Assembly (NCBI GenBank): GCA_029449235.1
Contig: JANATG010000005.1
Span: forward strand, 2,232,001-2,296,000
Reading direction: 5' to 3'
From: Linnemannia schmuckeri
Lineage: Eukaryota; Mortierellomycota; Mortierellomycetes; Mortierellales; Mortierellaceae
DNA length: 64,000 bases
How positions within the stretch are numbered: the stretch's first letter is position 1; each line of letters begins with the position of its first letter. The notes beneath the pieces are model-generated. The model searched no databases and was not told where the DNA came from. It saw nothing but the letters and a program-made list of their open reading frames with translations. The position numbers and the translations under genes are program-made. Shown here in pieces: positions 42,120 to 55,551 of this stretch.

Positions 42120-44670
42120 TTAGTGGTGGAAGAGACGGAGGGTGGTGTGGGCAACGACCATATCGTGGGAATCGGCAGCAGCAATGACGAGGTCATCCTG
42201 GATGGATCCGGAGGGGGCAGCAATGTACTTGACACCGGACTGCTTGGCGCGGTGGACGTTATCGGTGAAGGGGAAGAAGGCGTCGGACGAGACGACGACA
42301 TCCTTAAGCTCCTTCATGTGGGCAGCACGCTCCTCGGCAGTGAGGGCAGCTGGGACGGTATCAAACTGGGCCTCCCAGGCAGCACGCTCCTCGCCCTCAC
42401 CAATCTTGTCGAGGACGTAGAGATCAATGGCGTTGGACTTGTCAGCACGCTTGGTCTCCTTCTTGAAGTCAAAGTTCAAGATCTTGGGGTGGTGGCGCAA
42501 CCACCAGTTGTCGGCCTTGTCACCGGCAAGACGGGTGCAGTGGATACGGGACTGCTGGCCGGCTCCGAGACCGACGACCATTCCGTTCTTGGCGTAGCAG
42601 ACAGAGTTGGACTGGGTATACTTGAGGGCAATGGTGGCGACAATCAAATCGCGGATGGCAGACTCGGGCAAGTCCTTGTTCTTGGAGACGAGGTTCTTGA
42701 AAAGCGAGGCGTCGATCTGGACATCGTTGCGCTTCTGCTGCATGGAGAGACCATAAACCTGGCGGGTCTCGATCTCCTGGGGCTCGTAGTTGGGGTCCAT
42801 CTGGAGGACGGTGTACTTGCCGCCCTTCTTCTTCTGCAAGAGCTCCAAAGCATCGGCGTCGTAGGCGGGGGCGATGATACCATCGGAAACCTCGCGGGAG
42901 ATGATCTTGGCAGTAACCAAGTCGACGGTCGAGGAGATAGCGATCCAGTCACCGAAGGAGGACATGCGGTCAGCACCACGGGCACGGGCATAGGCCGAGG
43001 CGACGGGGGACAGAGGAAGCTTGAGGTCATCGACCTGGTAGACCTTCTTCTCAATGTCGGTCAAGGGAACAGCGACGGCAGCACCGGCGGGGGAAACGTG
43101 CTTGAAGGAGGCGGCGGCGGGGAGGCCGAGGGCCTGGGTGAGCTCTTTGACCAAGGGCCAGGCGTTGAGGGCATCCAGGAGGTTGATGTAGCCGGGGGAG
43201 CCGGAGAGGACTATTATTGCCAATCAATTGAGAATTGGAAAGTAAGAATTGAGAATCAAACCGCGACATTGAGACGATAGACGATTGGGAAAAAGAACGA
43301 AGAAAGAGGTACGAGTTGAAGAGTCATCGCCGAGGGAGTGTCTCGAAAAGGAAAAGAGCGGGGTAATTGAAAACAAAGAAGAGAAAAAAAAATAAACAAA
43401 TTGAAAGCCCGTTCGCCCGCAAAGCTTATGAGAATAACATACCCTTGATAGGGAGGTCGCCGTTCTTGATAAAGACCTGGGCGGGCTTCTGGTGGGGGTT
43501 AGCTCCGTAGCGGAGAGTGAGCTGCTGGGTGCCGGCGGCGTACTGCTGGCGGAGGTAGTTCGAGATCGCCTCGTCGTACTCCGAGGTCTGGTTGAAGGCC
43601 TTGAGGGCGAGCTTCTGGCGGGTCTCGTCCGAGACCTTGTTGTTCTCCTTGAGCTGAGCAATCACGGTAGCATAGTCCTTGGGGTCCGAGAGAATGCTGA
43701 CGCGGATGTGGTTCTTGGCAGCAGCACGGAGAAGCGTCACACCGCCTGTTCATCAAGTTGATATTTGAAAAGTTATTAGCAATACGTCTTGGTTTGAAGT
43801 TGCCATTAGAAAAGAGAGTTCATTTGTCCAAGTTGACGCATAAAAGTTGTTTGAAATAAATCTCGCTTTGTTTTGTGAATTGAAAAACAAAAGAATAGAT
43901 TTCCAGAAAACATACCGATGTCGATCTCCTCGACGGCCTCGGGGATGGTGACGCCCTCCTTGGCAACGGTCTCCTTGAAGGGGTACAAGTTACAGGCGAC
44001 AATGTCGACCTTCTGGATGGCCTGAGCAGCAAGATCGGCCTCATCGGAGGGGATATCGCGGGCCAAGATACCACCGTGAACGGCGGGGTGAAGGGTCTTG
44101 ACACGACCGCCCAAGATCTCGGGGGCCTTGGTGATGGCGGAGACATCCCTATATGGATTTATGTATCAATGAGGAGTTGGAAGAGAGTGTCAATGTTATG
44201 TTCATTGGAGAATACATGCACAGGGACACGTTTGTATCGATGAGGAGTTGGAGGGAGTGTCGATTGTCCGTCTGTGCCTCAAAGAAGAATAATAATCGAT
44301 CCTTGCTGTTTCTTCCTGATTGCTTGACTTGGATGTATTATTTTTCCCAGGGTGTTGCTGAGTGAATTGCAGGTTCAGATGAGAATAATAACAGAAAGCC
44401 TTACTCGACGGGCAAACCAGCGGCGGCAATGGCCTTGGAGGTACCACCAGAGGCGAGGATACGGACGTTCAAGGCGACGAGCTCCTTGGCGAAGTCAATA
44501 AGGCCAGTCTTGTCATAGACGGAGAGGATAGCTGCAAAAGTGTTGTTTTTTCACACAGAATGGAGACGAGTTTAGGATCGAGTTGCCCGTCTGTTGAGGA
44601 ATGAGGAACGTTCTTTGTTGAGTTAAAGAGTAAGAATGAGATGAGAGTTCTTACCAATCTTTTGTGCCAT
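42120..44670 (-). CDS. ADE17: Bifunctional AICAR transformylase / IMP cyclohydrolase
   Basis: Catalyses the last two steps of de novo purine synthesis, AICAR to FAICAR to IMP, in the cytosol (yeast Ade16/Ade17, animal ATIC). Five exons: 44670-44655, 44531-44405, 44148-43916, 43745-43443 and 43210-42120; 589 residues, the normal size. N-terminal MGS-like cyclohydrolase domain: AILSVYDKTGL, LASGGTSKAI, GGRVKTLHPAVHGGILA. C-terminal transformylase: YGANPHQKPAQVF and the catalytic Lys-His of SFKHVSPAGAA (about Lys263-His264), then SFGDWIAIS, MVVGLGAGQQSRIHCTRLAG and SDAFFPFTDNV. It ends HTTLRLFHH, the usual terminus of the family. The first exon is only 16 nt. Paralog naming (ADE16 versus ADE17) is arbitrary. 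Confidence 0.97.
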
Positions 44671-46095
44671 TGCGATTAGTTTTCTGGAGAGGAATCGGAG
44701 TTGGGGAAGGGTCGAGTGGGGGAAGAAGAAAAGAAAAAAGAAAACGAAGGGAAAAAGAGAGATTTTTTTTATGCATCGAAAAAAGGGTACTCTGTCCACA
44801 CACAGTCCACTCTATCAATCACGACACAGAGCAAGGGATCCAGGCCACTCACTCATCCATTTGTTCGCCTTTCTCTCACACACTAACGAACCATCAGCAG
44901 TCACCGCAGGATTAATCGGTGTGTTCCGCCGATGGACCCCGATAGACGAGAAACTTGCTTTTGGGAACAGCCACTGCCATGACACCTTCTTCTCTTTGCT
45001 TTCTTCTTTCTGGTTTGTTAGTCTCCTGGCGCCCCACGTCCTCGTCCTCACGTCTGTTTTTTTTTTTTTTTTTTTTTTTTTTTTGGAAATAAGAAACTCA
45101 ATTGTTGGTTGACTATTAAATATCTCAAGAACGAGGTAGATCAAACAAAGTATTAATTGTGCCTGAAAGATCTAGGTTGGCACTCAATTGATCACGACAA
45201 GAACCTCAATAGGTTGTGGATGACTATGATGGCTGAAGTAAAGCGTAGGCAGACGTTCATCAAGGCCAATAAAAAAAGCGAAAAAGAAAAATAAGGTGAG
45301 ATGCGAGCATTATGAGGTGGGAGGTACAATTGTAAGTTCGATATCGAAATTAAAAAAAACGCGAGCTGCATTGAAACGCCCTTCAAGTTGACGCCTTGTT
45401 CATGGCGTTTTTTCTCTTGCCAGAGGAAATGGAGGTCAAAGCAGCTTTGCCATAACTCTTTGTTACCGCTTGCTGCCTGTGAATATGTTACGCACGTGAC
45501 CATGGAGAGAAATCAGGGTGCTTTTTCTCTAAGCGTCGCGTGTTGTCAACGACGAAGTGATGGATAAAGCCGGACGCTGGATCAATGAGAAAACAACTAC
45601 TAGAGGTGGCCGAGATGTGAGGAGAAAAACAAGGACTGATCGAATAGTGCAGAGAAAAGTACCTCGGGACAAGCCAGGAGAAGAAAGCAGAGAGGAACGC
45701 ATCGCCAGCACGATATTGATAGCCACGCTTACAATAAACATTGAAAGAGGATAGCATCATAGCCCTTTGCCTGTTTTCATACTAGAAGAGCGATAAGCAA
45801 GATAGTAATTGGACAGCAATGCAAAGGTGAGTGAGCCGTTGCTTTCGCTTGCTCAGCTCGCTCTCTCTGCACCAGCCCCCACGCGACCGAAAAAGCAGTC
45901 GCATTATTGCCATTTCAAGGTCTTGTGACGGCTTTGCGCTGAGCAAAGAAAACATCGAAAAAAAGAAACAAGAACGACAACCTTGTGCAAAGTCTCTCCA
46001 TTCCGACCGGTCCCTGAAGCCATTCATTCCTCTTCTCCTTTTTCTCTTTTATACCTTCACCCGAATATACCCTTCATACCTTATACGCCTTTGCC
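44671..46095. other. Divergent intergenic region ADE17 / PPR gene
   Basis: 1.4 kb with a T run at about 45058-45083 and no recognisable gene. It presumably contains both promoters. Confidence 0.5.
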
Positions 46096-49000
46096 ATGGC
46101 TCACATGGCTGCCGTCGTCAATAGGAGGGCCTTCCTCTCGAATGTCGTCGCCTTCTCTTCTTCTCCTTCGTCGTATTTCAGGCTCACAACTTTGAAGCCC
46201 ACAGCTTGGACCCGCACAGGCCTTTCTCGGTCCTACTCCCGCCAGTGAGTCTCATTCTTTCTTATTTTAATGAATATCTACCTTATTTCATAATGTCACA
46301 GGTGTTCAATTGCTGACATTCCCATCCTGTCAACTATTAACCGTTGACCAAATAATAGCACAAAGACAAAGATTCAAATTGAGACGTCAGAACTGGAGCG
46401 AGAGATCCAACAGTTGGAAAAAACAATCGCCGAACAGGAGCGGAAACTGGCCGCCAAGAGAGCTTATGATGAATCGATTCGGGAAACTAAGCAACGCTCC
46501 GAGGCTGCTCAATCTGTCTACAAGTCTCTCACTTCACCCATCGCCGCCACCACTGGATCATCTTCGAGAGCAGCAGGAGCGCCGAAGCAGATCGGGAATA
46601 ATCCAAACGCCCAATCATACCTTCCCGAGACGTTTCTTCAGGACCTCAAGCTGACATTCTTGGATACTCGGACGGACAGGAGCGAGACTGTACGGCAACT
46701 TCAGAGCGGATTGCCTACCTCTGAGGACTTGCGCTCTGCAGCGGCTGCCACTTTAGGATCGCAACAACAGCAAGGCAAATCACGAGATGTTGCTAAGGTC
46801 TCCCAAGCAGGAGCAGAGGCAGGAATAGCGTCAGAGATGAGATTGGCAGAGATTACAGAGAAGGACAGCAACCAGTTGGCATTCGAGAGAGTGCGGAATC
46901 TGGGTGTTGACAAGTGGAACCAGCTGATCTATGTTAATGCATTGGAGGGCAATTCCGAGAACGCGGAGCAGGTTATGAGGTTGATGGAGGAAGTTGGTGT
47001 TCAGCCGGACCTGGACTCTTTTACTCACCTCATGGAGGCCTACTACAACGCCGGAGAACTGAAGAAGGCCCAAGGCACCATTGAGATGATGCTCAACAGT
47101 AAGTGTTTTTACTCTAAATGTAAAGCGACTTTTGAAAATGGAGTTTGATACAGCAACAACGACTAACGATTTAAATCTTGCAAAAAAAAAAAAAATTAGA
47201 CGGAATTGTGCCATCGATGGCAGCATTCAACTCGCTTATGAAGATCCACGTCAGGAGGAGAGACATCACGGGCGCATTCCAAGTCTTTGAGGCACTCAAG
47301 AAGCACCACAACCCAGACGTCGAGGTTTTTACTAACTTAGTCAAGGGCTGTCTCCGCGCGGACGAATACGATCTTGGCTGGAAGGTTTTTGACCAGATGC
47401 AACGCAGTGGCGCCACCCCTGTCGAGAACACCTACAGTCTCATGATCCGCGCCTGTGCCAAGACCGACCAGGTCGAACGCGCTCTGGATATCTTCAGGAC
47501 CTACCCGACACGCAAACTCCAGCCGACCGACGCGACCTTCAATAGTTTGATTCATGCTTGTGCGATGCGCCCCGAGTACTTTACGACGGCGTTTGCTCTG
47601 TTGAACGAGATGCAGACTGTCTATGGATTCGAACCTGATATCTTGACATACAACACTTTACTTTTTGCATGCTCTAAGCGGCAGGATCTTTTGACGGCCC
47701 GGAGAGTGTTCCAGAAGGTCGTGCAGCTTGATAGTGAAGGGACCCTGAAGCTGGATGGTGTGACGGTGACCAACTTTTTGTGGTGTGTGACCGAGTGGAA
47801 GGATACGGACGTCCATCTGAAGAGCTTCAAGATGCGTCACCGCAACAGTGCCACAGGACAGATCGAACCTCCTGAGTCTATCATTCCTGTTTCAGCAGCC
47901 GAGAGGGCGATAACGGACATCTCACTGCGGCCTTCGTATTTCTTGTTGCCAGAAAGACCTCCAGCAAACGAGCATGAGGCGCTGTTGGAAGGAGAGTCTG
48001 TCTTTTCCTGGTTCGTCTCCCGCGCCGCCACTGAAGCCGAATCTGACAACACAACTTCCGAACAGGACCAACAGCAGGATACGGAGTCTTCAGCAGTAAC
48101 AGCGACGACAATGGCAACGACGATCTCCACACTACCTCTCCCACACCTGTCCCCCCAATCGCCAATCAGAACCCGCCTACTGAACGCGTACCTGGCAATG
48201 TATGTCCGCCACAACTCGGTCGAGAAATCGACGGAGATTTACCGCCAGTACTTTGATCATTTTGGCCGCACACGGGACAGTTGGACATATTCGACCATGC
48301 TCGAAGGATGCTATCACTGGAAGGATGTGGACCTGGGAGCGGAGGTGTTCCGGGACTGGCGGGACTGGCGGATGAGCACGGGCAAGTTGACGGAGAAGCG
48401 GACCCGCTATGCGGACTACCAGTGCTACCGGCGCATGATCAATCTCTTAGCTAGGTATGAGCTTCTTATCGCGTATTATGTTTTGTCTTACTTTTGTCCG
48501 CTCACGAGAAAAGCTGCTACTGTCCAGTGCTATTTTTTTGACCTACTTTCCTAACCCATTTTTTTTAATGGCAAAACCAAAATTTTAGAACGAACCATTT
48601 GGATGAGTCGATTGCGCTACTAGAGGAATTGGCGATTGCCGCCACACCCACCAATACCCGCCTACGATCGGAGATTGCCTCCGCTGCTGCCCCTGCTTCG
48701 TCGGTATCCTCACCCACCACCACCACTGCATCTTCATCTTCATCATCATTTTCATCATCAGCATCAACACCAGCATCAACATCAGCATCATCACAAGCAT
48801 TGACAACAACAACAAGCCCATCGCTCTTGTTCCTGTCAAAGATCCAGGACGAATCCGTGCTGCCGATCTACCCACAGCTCAAAGATTTCCCCATTGTGTA
48901 TACCAAGACTTGGGAACTCGAGGATGAATCTGCACGACGCCTCCTCCTCCGTCTCTGCCACTCCTCCCCTTCCTCTTCCAAGCGCTCCAAATCATCACCC

Positions 49001-49258
49001 TCAAGCGTCGAATCTGACGATAACGTGGACGAAGACGACGGCAAGGCATCGATCTTCCCGATGCACTTGGATGACAAGCGTCGGGCGCGGTACCAAAAGT
49101 CGCTTCGCAACACGGCGATTAAATGGAAGGGCGAGCATTCGCATGGAAGGCAAGAGAAGGGTTTCATGGTTGGAGAGAGGCGGTTGAGGGAGTTGGAACA
49201 GGATTCTTCCAAGAGGGGACAGGATCATCGACGTAGCTTTAAGGGTCCCCGGTTCTAG
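46096..49258 (+). CDS. Mitochondrial pentatricopeptide repeat (PPR) protein
   Basis: Probable organellar RNA-binding protein. Four exons: 46096-46244, 46359-47098, 47200-48454 and 48589-49258; 937 residues. The N-terminus (MAHMAAVVNRRAFL, then Ser/Arg/Thr-rich and acid-free) is a typical mitochondrial presequence. A coiled coil (IQQLEKTIAEQERKLAAKRA) follows. Tandem PPR motifs run from about residue 230 to 480, for example AFNSLMKIHVRRRDITGAFQ, FTNLVKGCLRADEYDLGWKV, TYSLMIRACAKTDQVERALD and TYNTLLFACSKRQDLLTARR. Later PPR-like helices flank low-complexity Thr/Ser stretches. The C-terminus is basic. It may act in mitochondrial RNA processing or translation; the specific ortholog is not recognised. 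Confidence 0.88.
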
Positions 49259-49978
49259 AGTTGATGGCCTCTTTTGATTAGTTTCTTTGCTTTTTTCGCT
49301 TTCACACCCAGCATTTTAGATTGTACAACAAACAAAACAAAACAAAACAAAGCATGCATTTATTTAGAGTATCACCTAATCAAATCAGGACACAAGTGCA
49401 CATGACAATCACAAAAAAAAGTTGCTTCACTTTCTACCGCTCCTTGATCTTTTTCAGTTACGGGCCTTTTTACCATGAACGCTTTGGATATTTTCACCAC
49501 GGACGTGCCTTTTTTACCACGAACACGATGACAGTTTTTTTTTTTTTTTTTTTTTTCTTTTTTTTTTTTTTACTGACTGTTTTTTCTGCGGCAAGCTTTG
49601 TTAGATCGAAAGAACACATGAGATAGGGTTTGGGTCGGTCTAATGGTGCGCGAATCATTATGGTCATTGGCCATTGTTTGTCATCGCGAAAACTGGATTG
49701 CTAAGCGATAAAATTTCTCATCAATGCCGAATTTTTGAGAATGATTCACCCGGGCGGCTAGTAAACGAGAGCGCACTAAGCAAAAAAGAAAAAAAAAATG
49801 CCCCTGCCTTCCTCACGAGGGGGCTAGTCGTGTTTGTTGGTATGAAAAAAAGAAGCAACGAAATTTTTTATTACTGAAATGAAATGATTTGGAAAAAACT
49901 GGAAATAGAAAATGAACCTAGTGAAAGAACGAAGACGAACAGCCACCCTTACAGCCACTCCCCTCACGTCGCCTACAC
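49259..49978. other. Convergent 3' intergenic region
   Basis: T-rich stretch (49537-49571) and A/T-rich DNA between two converging genes. No gene seen. Confidence 0.5.
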
Positions 49979-52900
49979 CTAAGCAGAAGCGCTACCGTCA
50001 TGAGGACTAGTAACAGGGATAGCATGTTTGCCCGCCAAGATGAACTCATACGTCAACGGCAAATGGTCACTCCACATTCGGCGCGAAAACAACATCTCAT
50101 CGAACACGTTCTCGGGTTCGGGGACTGCGTACATCCTGTACAAGAGCTTGTCTGTGTTTTGGTTCCCAGGGTGTAGGGAAACTGGGGAGGTTGTTGTCGC
50201 GCTGGCGGTTGTAAGGAAGGTGTGAACGGAGTCAGCTGAGCCTTGTCGCGTGAGTTTGGGGCCTTGCTGAGACGAAGGAGGTGTCAAATGCGAGGCTGAA
50301 GTTGAGGCGGCGGCAGCGGCAGGCGTGGTAGTGATGCCCAAGGTAGTGGGAGGAGAAGACGACAGCGACGGCAACTGAGCAGTCTGTTGGGACGATAAAT
50401 TTGGCGACGACTGTGCAGAATACAAACTACTCCTAACCGTCGACTTGAAAGACCGCATCGACGCACTATCCGCCTGATCATCCTCCAAATGCTGCTGCAG
50501 CGTGTTCGAAATCGGTTTTGGAATAAACAACGACGCGGCATCACGCTGGAGGTCCATAGGGTGATCCCATTCAAACTGGTGCAGGACGCTTTCGAGAGGA
50601 TGTTTTTGGGTCTCTTCGTTCTCAAGTTCCTTTTCGAGGGTTGTGGGCCGGATCCAGAGGACTTTTCCTGCGGGCACTAGAACGGGGGAGATTTTTGAGA
50701 GGTCCAAAGTACGCTCGCCATGGTGATATGGCTTCTCCTGCTGGTGTTGTTCCTCGTCGCCGGTAGACTCGACAGGATAGAGATCGCCATTAGTATGGCA
50801 GTCATGGTCCTGATGCTTCTGCATCTCACGATGCATCGCCCGGCGGATATCCATAAACTCTTCAAACAACGCCTCCTCACCCGTCAACCGCCACCGGATC
50901 ACCTTCTGAACAATTTCCAACCCAATACTGGGCGGGGCCGGTTTCTTGTTCTGTTGCTTATGCCGCGCAGCAGAGGCGGCTTCGGCCGCAGACTCGGCAC
51001 GGAGTTCGGCCTCGACGGATATGCCCTCACCCTCTTGTTCGAGGAGGTCTTCGAGGGATTCGGAAGAGTCGTGGAGGAGTTCGATTTCGGTAGATGTAGA
51101 GGTGGGGTTGAGAGGAGGGGAGGATGGGGGGCTGGCGGGCGGAGAGGGTGGTGGGGGAGGACGCATGGCTAGGAGGGCGCGCATGGCGTGACCGATGTTG
51201 CGGACACTTCCCAATGACAGGCGACCGACCACGTCGTCACCGTACGAGATACTCGTCACCAACTAGGATATATGACAAAAAAAAGATATGTGATTTAATA
51301 TTCAAACAAAAAATGAAAATTAACCTAAACAAACCCGTACAACCATGCATATTCAAAATAATTTACCTTCAAAGCGCGCTTGCTCATGCGAGGGCACATA
51401 ACCTTGGGAGTACCATATCCATAGCACTTGACACGCCGTCCAGGTGGTAAGAAAGACTCCACATTGTTCCGAGGCAAGTAACCCGGCATAAAGAATCGTC
51501 CATCCTCCTGCTGCTCAGCCGTCGGCTTGCTATGCCATTCCGGTCTCTGTCCTCCGAACACAGGCTCTGAACTCAAAGAAGGAGATGCGACAGGCGAGGC
51601 AGGTGTAGACTCTGCAGACCCAGTCGTCCTCGACGCACAAGAATGACGAGGCACCTCAGGCGTCAGACCCGTTGCAGGATCGGCCCAAAGCATCGACAAG
51701 ACTGACGCAATCCCTGCACCCAACGAATGGCCAATCAGCAACAACGAGTATCCTGGACGAGCCTCAAGCGCAGCCTTCACTTTCTCTTGAATTCCAATCG
51801 TTTCTGCAGAGGCAATGGTCCTGGCAGCCTTCAAGAACCCGCCATGAACCCTGAATGGTCGCTTCCTTTTGAGATTCTCTTCCGTATTCGGTAAGATGTT
51901 TCCTTGAGCATCTCGCAGGGGTGAAGTATCGTGGTCCAACCACAGATCGGCCGCATCGCAAGTCAAGTCGATCATGAGGTCGTGCAACGATTTGGTACCC
52001 CTGAGAACCAACACAATTTGCTTGGTCTCAACGTCGTCCAGGAGGTAATACCGCGGGCTATAGAACCCGTCGTGAACTGTCGCCGCCGTGTCGGACGAGT
52101 AGAGGATCGAACCCAAAGGTGTGCCCGTGTAGTAATGGAAATGATGCTCCGAAGCATCATTAGGAACTCCACGTCCACCAACACCAGCAGGTCCAGCAGA
52201 TCCAGAAACGGGCTCAGTAGGCAGAGAAGGGTACCGCTCAGGCGCACCCATAAGTTCCAAAACCGTCGACCCATACATGGCCGAGCAGAACCTCGAGAAC
52301 CGATACGAGGCTGCCAAAAAGTTGGTCAACTCCGGATTCGCCGCCGCAGGCCGAGAGACTTCACGACTTCCAAACCCGTGCACTCTGGAGCCAACACCAG
52401 CATATGCTGAAAAGGAAGCCGCACTCCTGCCTTCACGCTGCTCCCTCAACTCCATATATCTAACTTCCTGTAAAAGCTCCTCCTCCGACAAACAATCTCT
52501 CCAAGCTTCCGGCCATCCGTTTCCAACTGCAGACCAAGCAGTGCTCGAGCCCAGTTGCTCATCCTTAGATTCCAAACACTCTCCCACCAGTCGCCCCTGG
52601 GTGCGGACCCGAATCGTCTCCCATTGTTCCGAAGTTGCAAACTGAATCGCAACATATGCCATCAACAGCCGGATACCCTCCAGAGCCGGGTAAGGAGCCC
52701 CCGCAGCCGCAGCATCTTGCGTGAATTCTCTGCTCAAGATCCTCCAGACTTCTCGGAATGTCTCTCCAGTTTGAGAGGTGGAATCGGGGCCAAAGAGAGA
52801 GTCCATGAGCTCGAGACCGTCTTGGACGGTGCTGAGGGCCAAGTTGACAGAGCCGTCGACGGTTTCGAGGATTGTCTGGACTAGGATATCACTAAAGTTT

Positions 52901-53807
52901 ATTCCCAACAGCGCCTGGTTGATCAAAGGATTGTTGATAGTAAAGCAAAAGGTTAGTATGTGAAAAGAACAGAAATAATCTGGGGGTGAAATAATAAAGA
53001 CAGGGGTCATAACACAAAATACTTACGGCGCGGAAAGGGAGCGAAGCAACAAACGCCGGGTTTAGTCTACAAATACATGGACACAAATAATAACACCAAA
53101 AATTAGTATCCACAGCACACAATACAGCACAAGATAAGATCAAACATACTCAACACAAGAGGACGTCTGAAAATGAATCTTACCCTGGGCTACTACCCTC
53201 ATCATTCTGCCCAACAACGCCCTTAACCGCCATGCCTAAGACCTTATCCAGGGTTGACACTATCGTCCGCGCGACACCCAGAGAAAGACTAGTCGACACC
53301 ATCGCGACCTTCAAGGCGGACGAGATAGCAACCTGAGAGACCGAAATGTAGGTCGACAGGGGGATTGGTTCATTTGGCAACAGCGTCAATGCTTCTTCCT
53401 GTTTCTTTTGCTGTTGTTTGGGAGCGAGGGTGGTAGTGGCGAGAGTTCTGGTAGTGGTTGGAGAAGGTGTTGTGTAAGATCGAGTCAAGTTCTTGTTACT
53501 GTCCTTTGAAGTAGTCGTGGCCGTAGTGGTGGTGGAAGTGTTGTAAGGTGTTACAGTGCGATCTAATCGAAGAAACAGACAAAATTAATCAGGGTTTGGT
53601 GGCAAATAATCTTTGACAGAAGGGTGGCTGTGCCTTCCCTCTTCATTACTGGTTAAAGACACAGAAGCGAGAGAGTGTTAGATAGGTACCTGAATAGTCG
53701 ACACCAAAGGTACTACGAACACCAGCATGGTTCTGTGAACGCGGTTGATCGGCATCAGGGTTCAAGGCTGGGTACAGGTTTGATGTTGAAGAAGTGGTTG
53801 AAGTCAT
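49979..53807 (-). CDS. sn1-specific diacylglycerol lipase-like protein (class 3 lipase)
   Basis: Serine hydrolase expected to cleave diacylglycerol at sn-1. Five exons: 53807-53690, 53562-53184, 53066-53027, 52914-51367 and 51262-49979; 1122 residues. The N-terminus is Thr/Ser-rich and followed by alanine/valine helices. The lipase_3 core is in exon 4: YLLDDVETKQIVLVLRGTKS (oxyanion region), DLMIDLTCDAADLW, VHGGFLKAA, and the nucleophile elbow LLLIGHSLGAG with Ser576. It then shows YGYGTPKVMCP and, after the last intron, TSISYGDDVVGRLSLGSVRN, which supplies the catalytic Asp. A proline-rich PPPPPSPPASPP segment and a long disordered region follow, ending in ILAGKHAIPV. It lacks the four clear N-terminal membrane spans of animal DAGL. 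Exon 3 is only 40 nt. Confidence 0.88.
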
Positions 53808-55551
53808 TTTTTGTGGTTTTGATTGTAAGTGGTATATGGGTATGTAAGGAAAAGCGGAATTAAAGAAAAGAAAGAGAGAGAAAAAGAGAGAAAGACAGAG
53901 AGAAAAGGAGAGAAAGACAGGGAGAAAAAGAGAGAGAGCGAATGCTGTCAATTGAGAAGACAGAAAAGGAGAAAGTATGAAAAAGAACGAAGAAAAGGAA
54001 AATGATGAAGAAAAAAAACAAGGTCAAAGCCTCTCTTATATTTTGGGTCAAGCAAAAAAAAAAGCCAAGCAATCGCATGTGCAAATCTTCCCTCATCGAC
54101 GCTAGACAAGCGTAAAAGACTAAACAAAGCCTTGTTCATGCTTCACTTTTCATTGTTCTTTGTTGTGCTTGTGTGCTCATGCACGATCCATATGTTTATA
54201 TCCCTTTGTTCCTTTCTCCATCTCTCACTATCCAAAAACCTCTATTACCCAATTCCCATGGACGATTGTGTGCACAAGGACGATATTTTGTAAACATAAA
54301 AAGAGAGCACAGGTGGACAGGAACACCATATCCAAAAATGCCAAGACCTCCACTGCACAAAGTTAAAGCACTAAAATTTGCATTACCGATGAGCAATCAC
54401 AAACGTTCACTTTACCCATACATTTTTATGTCAGTTCACCCCAAACCCATTTCCGTTCTCCAAGCTCACACATCACCAGTCCTAGTCTTCGTATCCATTC
54501 ATACCCCTGCCCCTTGGCCCCTGTCCCTTGGAACGACTAAAAAAAAGTCGTGGGCGTTTTGGATGCCATCATCATTCAAACACGTTCTCACCGTACATCT
54601 TGACAAGCTAAAATCTCCGTTATTCTTGAATGCGATAATATCAGCACCTATGATAGAGAGAATTTACCATGAAAAAAGTGGCTTGCAACAGCAAAAGAAG
54701 AAGCAGGTGATGGGGTAGTAATATGGAAAACGGATAGTAGATGCATGGACCAGATGGAGAGAGGGACGGTCGTGCAAAGAACAAACTGAACACACAAACC
54801 CAAACTAGGAAACTGCCGTGTATACTTAACAATGCATTGAAACCATGAACGTGCTTCTTGGCATTTCCTTCGCCTCTTCCCTCTCACCCACTCGACGCTC
54901 TATGTTCTTGTGTACTCCTTTATCCGTACTTCGCCCATTATTCTCGCTTTCTACAATCTACGTCCACTCGTTTCCACATCTTCTACCTTCCTTCTTCCCC
55001 ACACGTTATCCGCATCTTCTTTAAAGAGTGGAAATTTCCCTCCATCTCATCTCTCCAACTCGTGATTTCTGGCGAGCCAAGAACAAGCAAGACATGATGA
55101 GGCAAAGAGTCACAAAAAGATACAGGTTTTCAAATGGTGGCGTTTTTTTTTATTATTTATAATGCGCTAGATATCAAAGTGCGAGTATGTGTGTGGTGTG
55201 TTTGTGTGCAAACGACAGAGGGAGGGGAAAAAGATACAGATGCTGCAAGCGAGAAGATATTGTAGAAAAAAAGAGAGATCAAGATCCAAAGGGCAGTAGG
55301 AAGAGGAATGGAAGGGCACTGTGTCGACAAGAGCTAATAGACAACAGAGTAGGAAGAAAGAGGTCGTGTATGATATTTTTTGTGTGGTCTTTTTGGTAAT
55401 TTTTCTTGTTTTGATGTGGAAGGTTATTTTATGTGAAAGAAAAAGAAGAGAGAACGGATGTTCGCCAAGCAATGGTTGTGGTTGTGAACTTAGTGGGACC
55501 ATCCATGAGCTACTCCTGCTAAAATGCTGCAATTGTCGATAAAACAAAGAC
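53808..55551. other. Intergenic upstream of the lipase gene
   Basis: First part is GA-rich (a pyrimidine-rich leader on the lipase sense strand, 53860-53940). The remainder to the VAC8 stop has no supportable gene. Confidence 0.5.

Noticed and set aside
41958..43280. 440-codon open frame antisense to ADE17
   Set aside because: Gly/Val/Leu-rich shadow of the transformylase exon, with no recognisable motifs.
54173..54718. 181-codon plus-strand open frame upstream of the lipase gene
   Set aside because: No recognisable domain and no coding-like composition.
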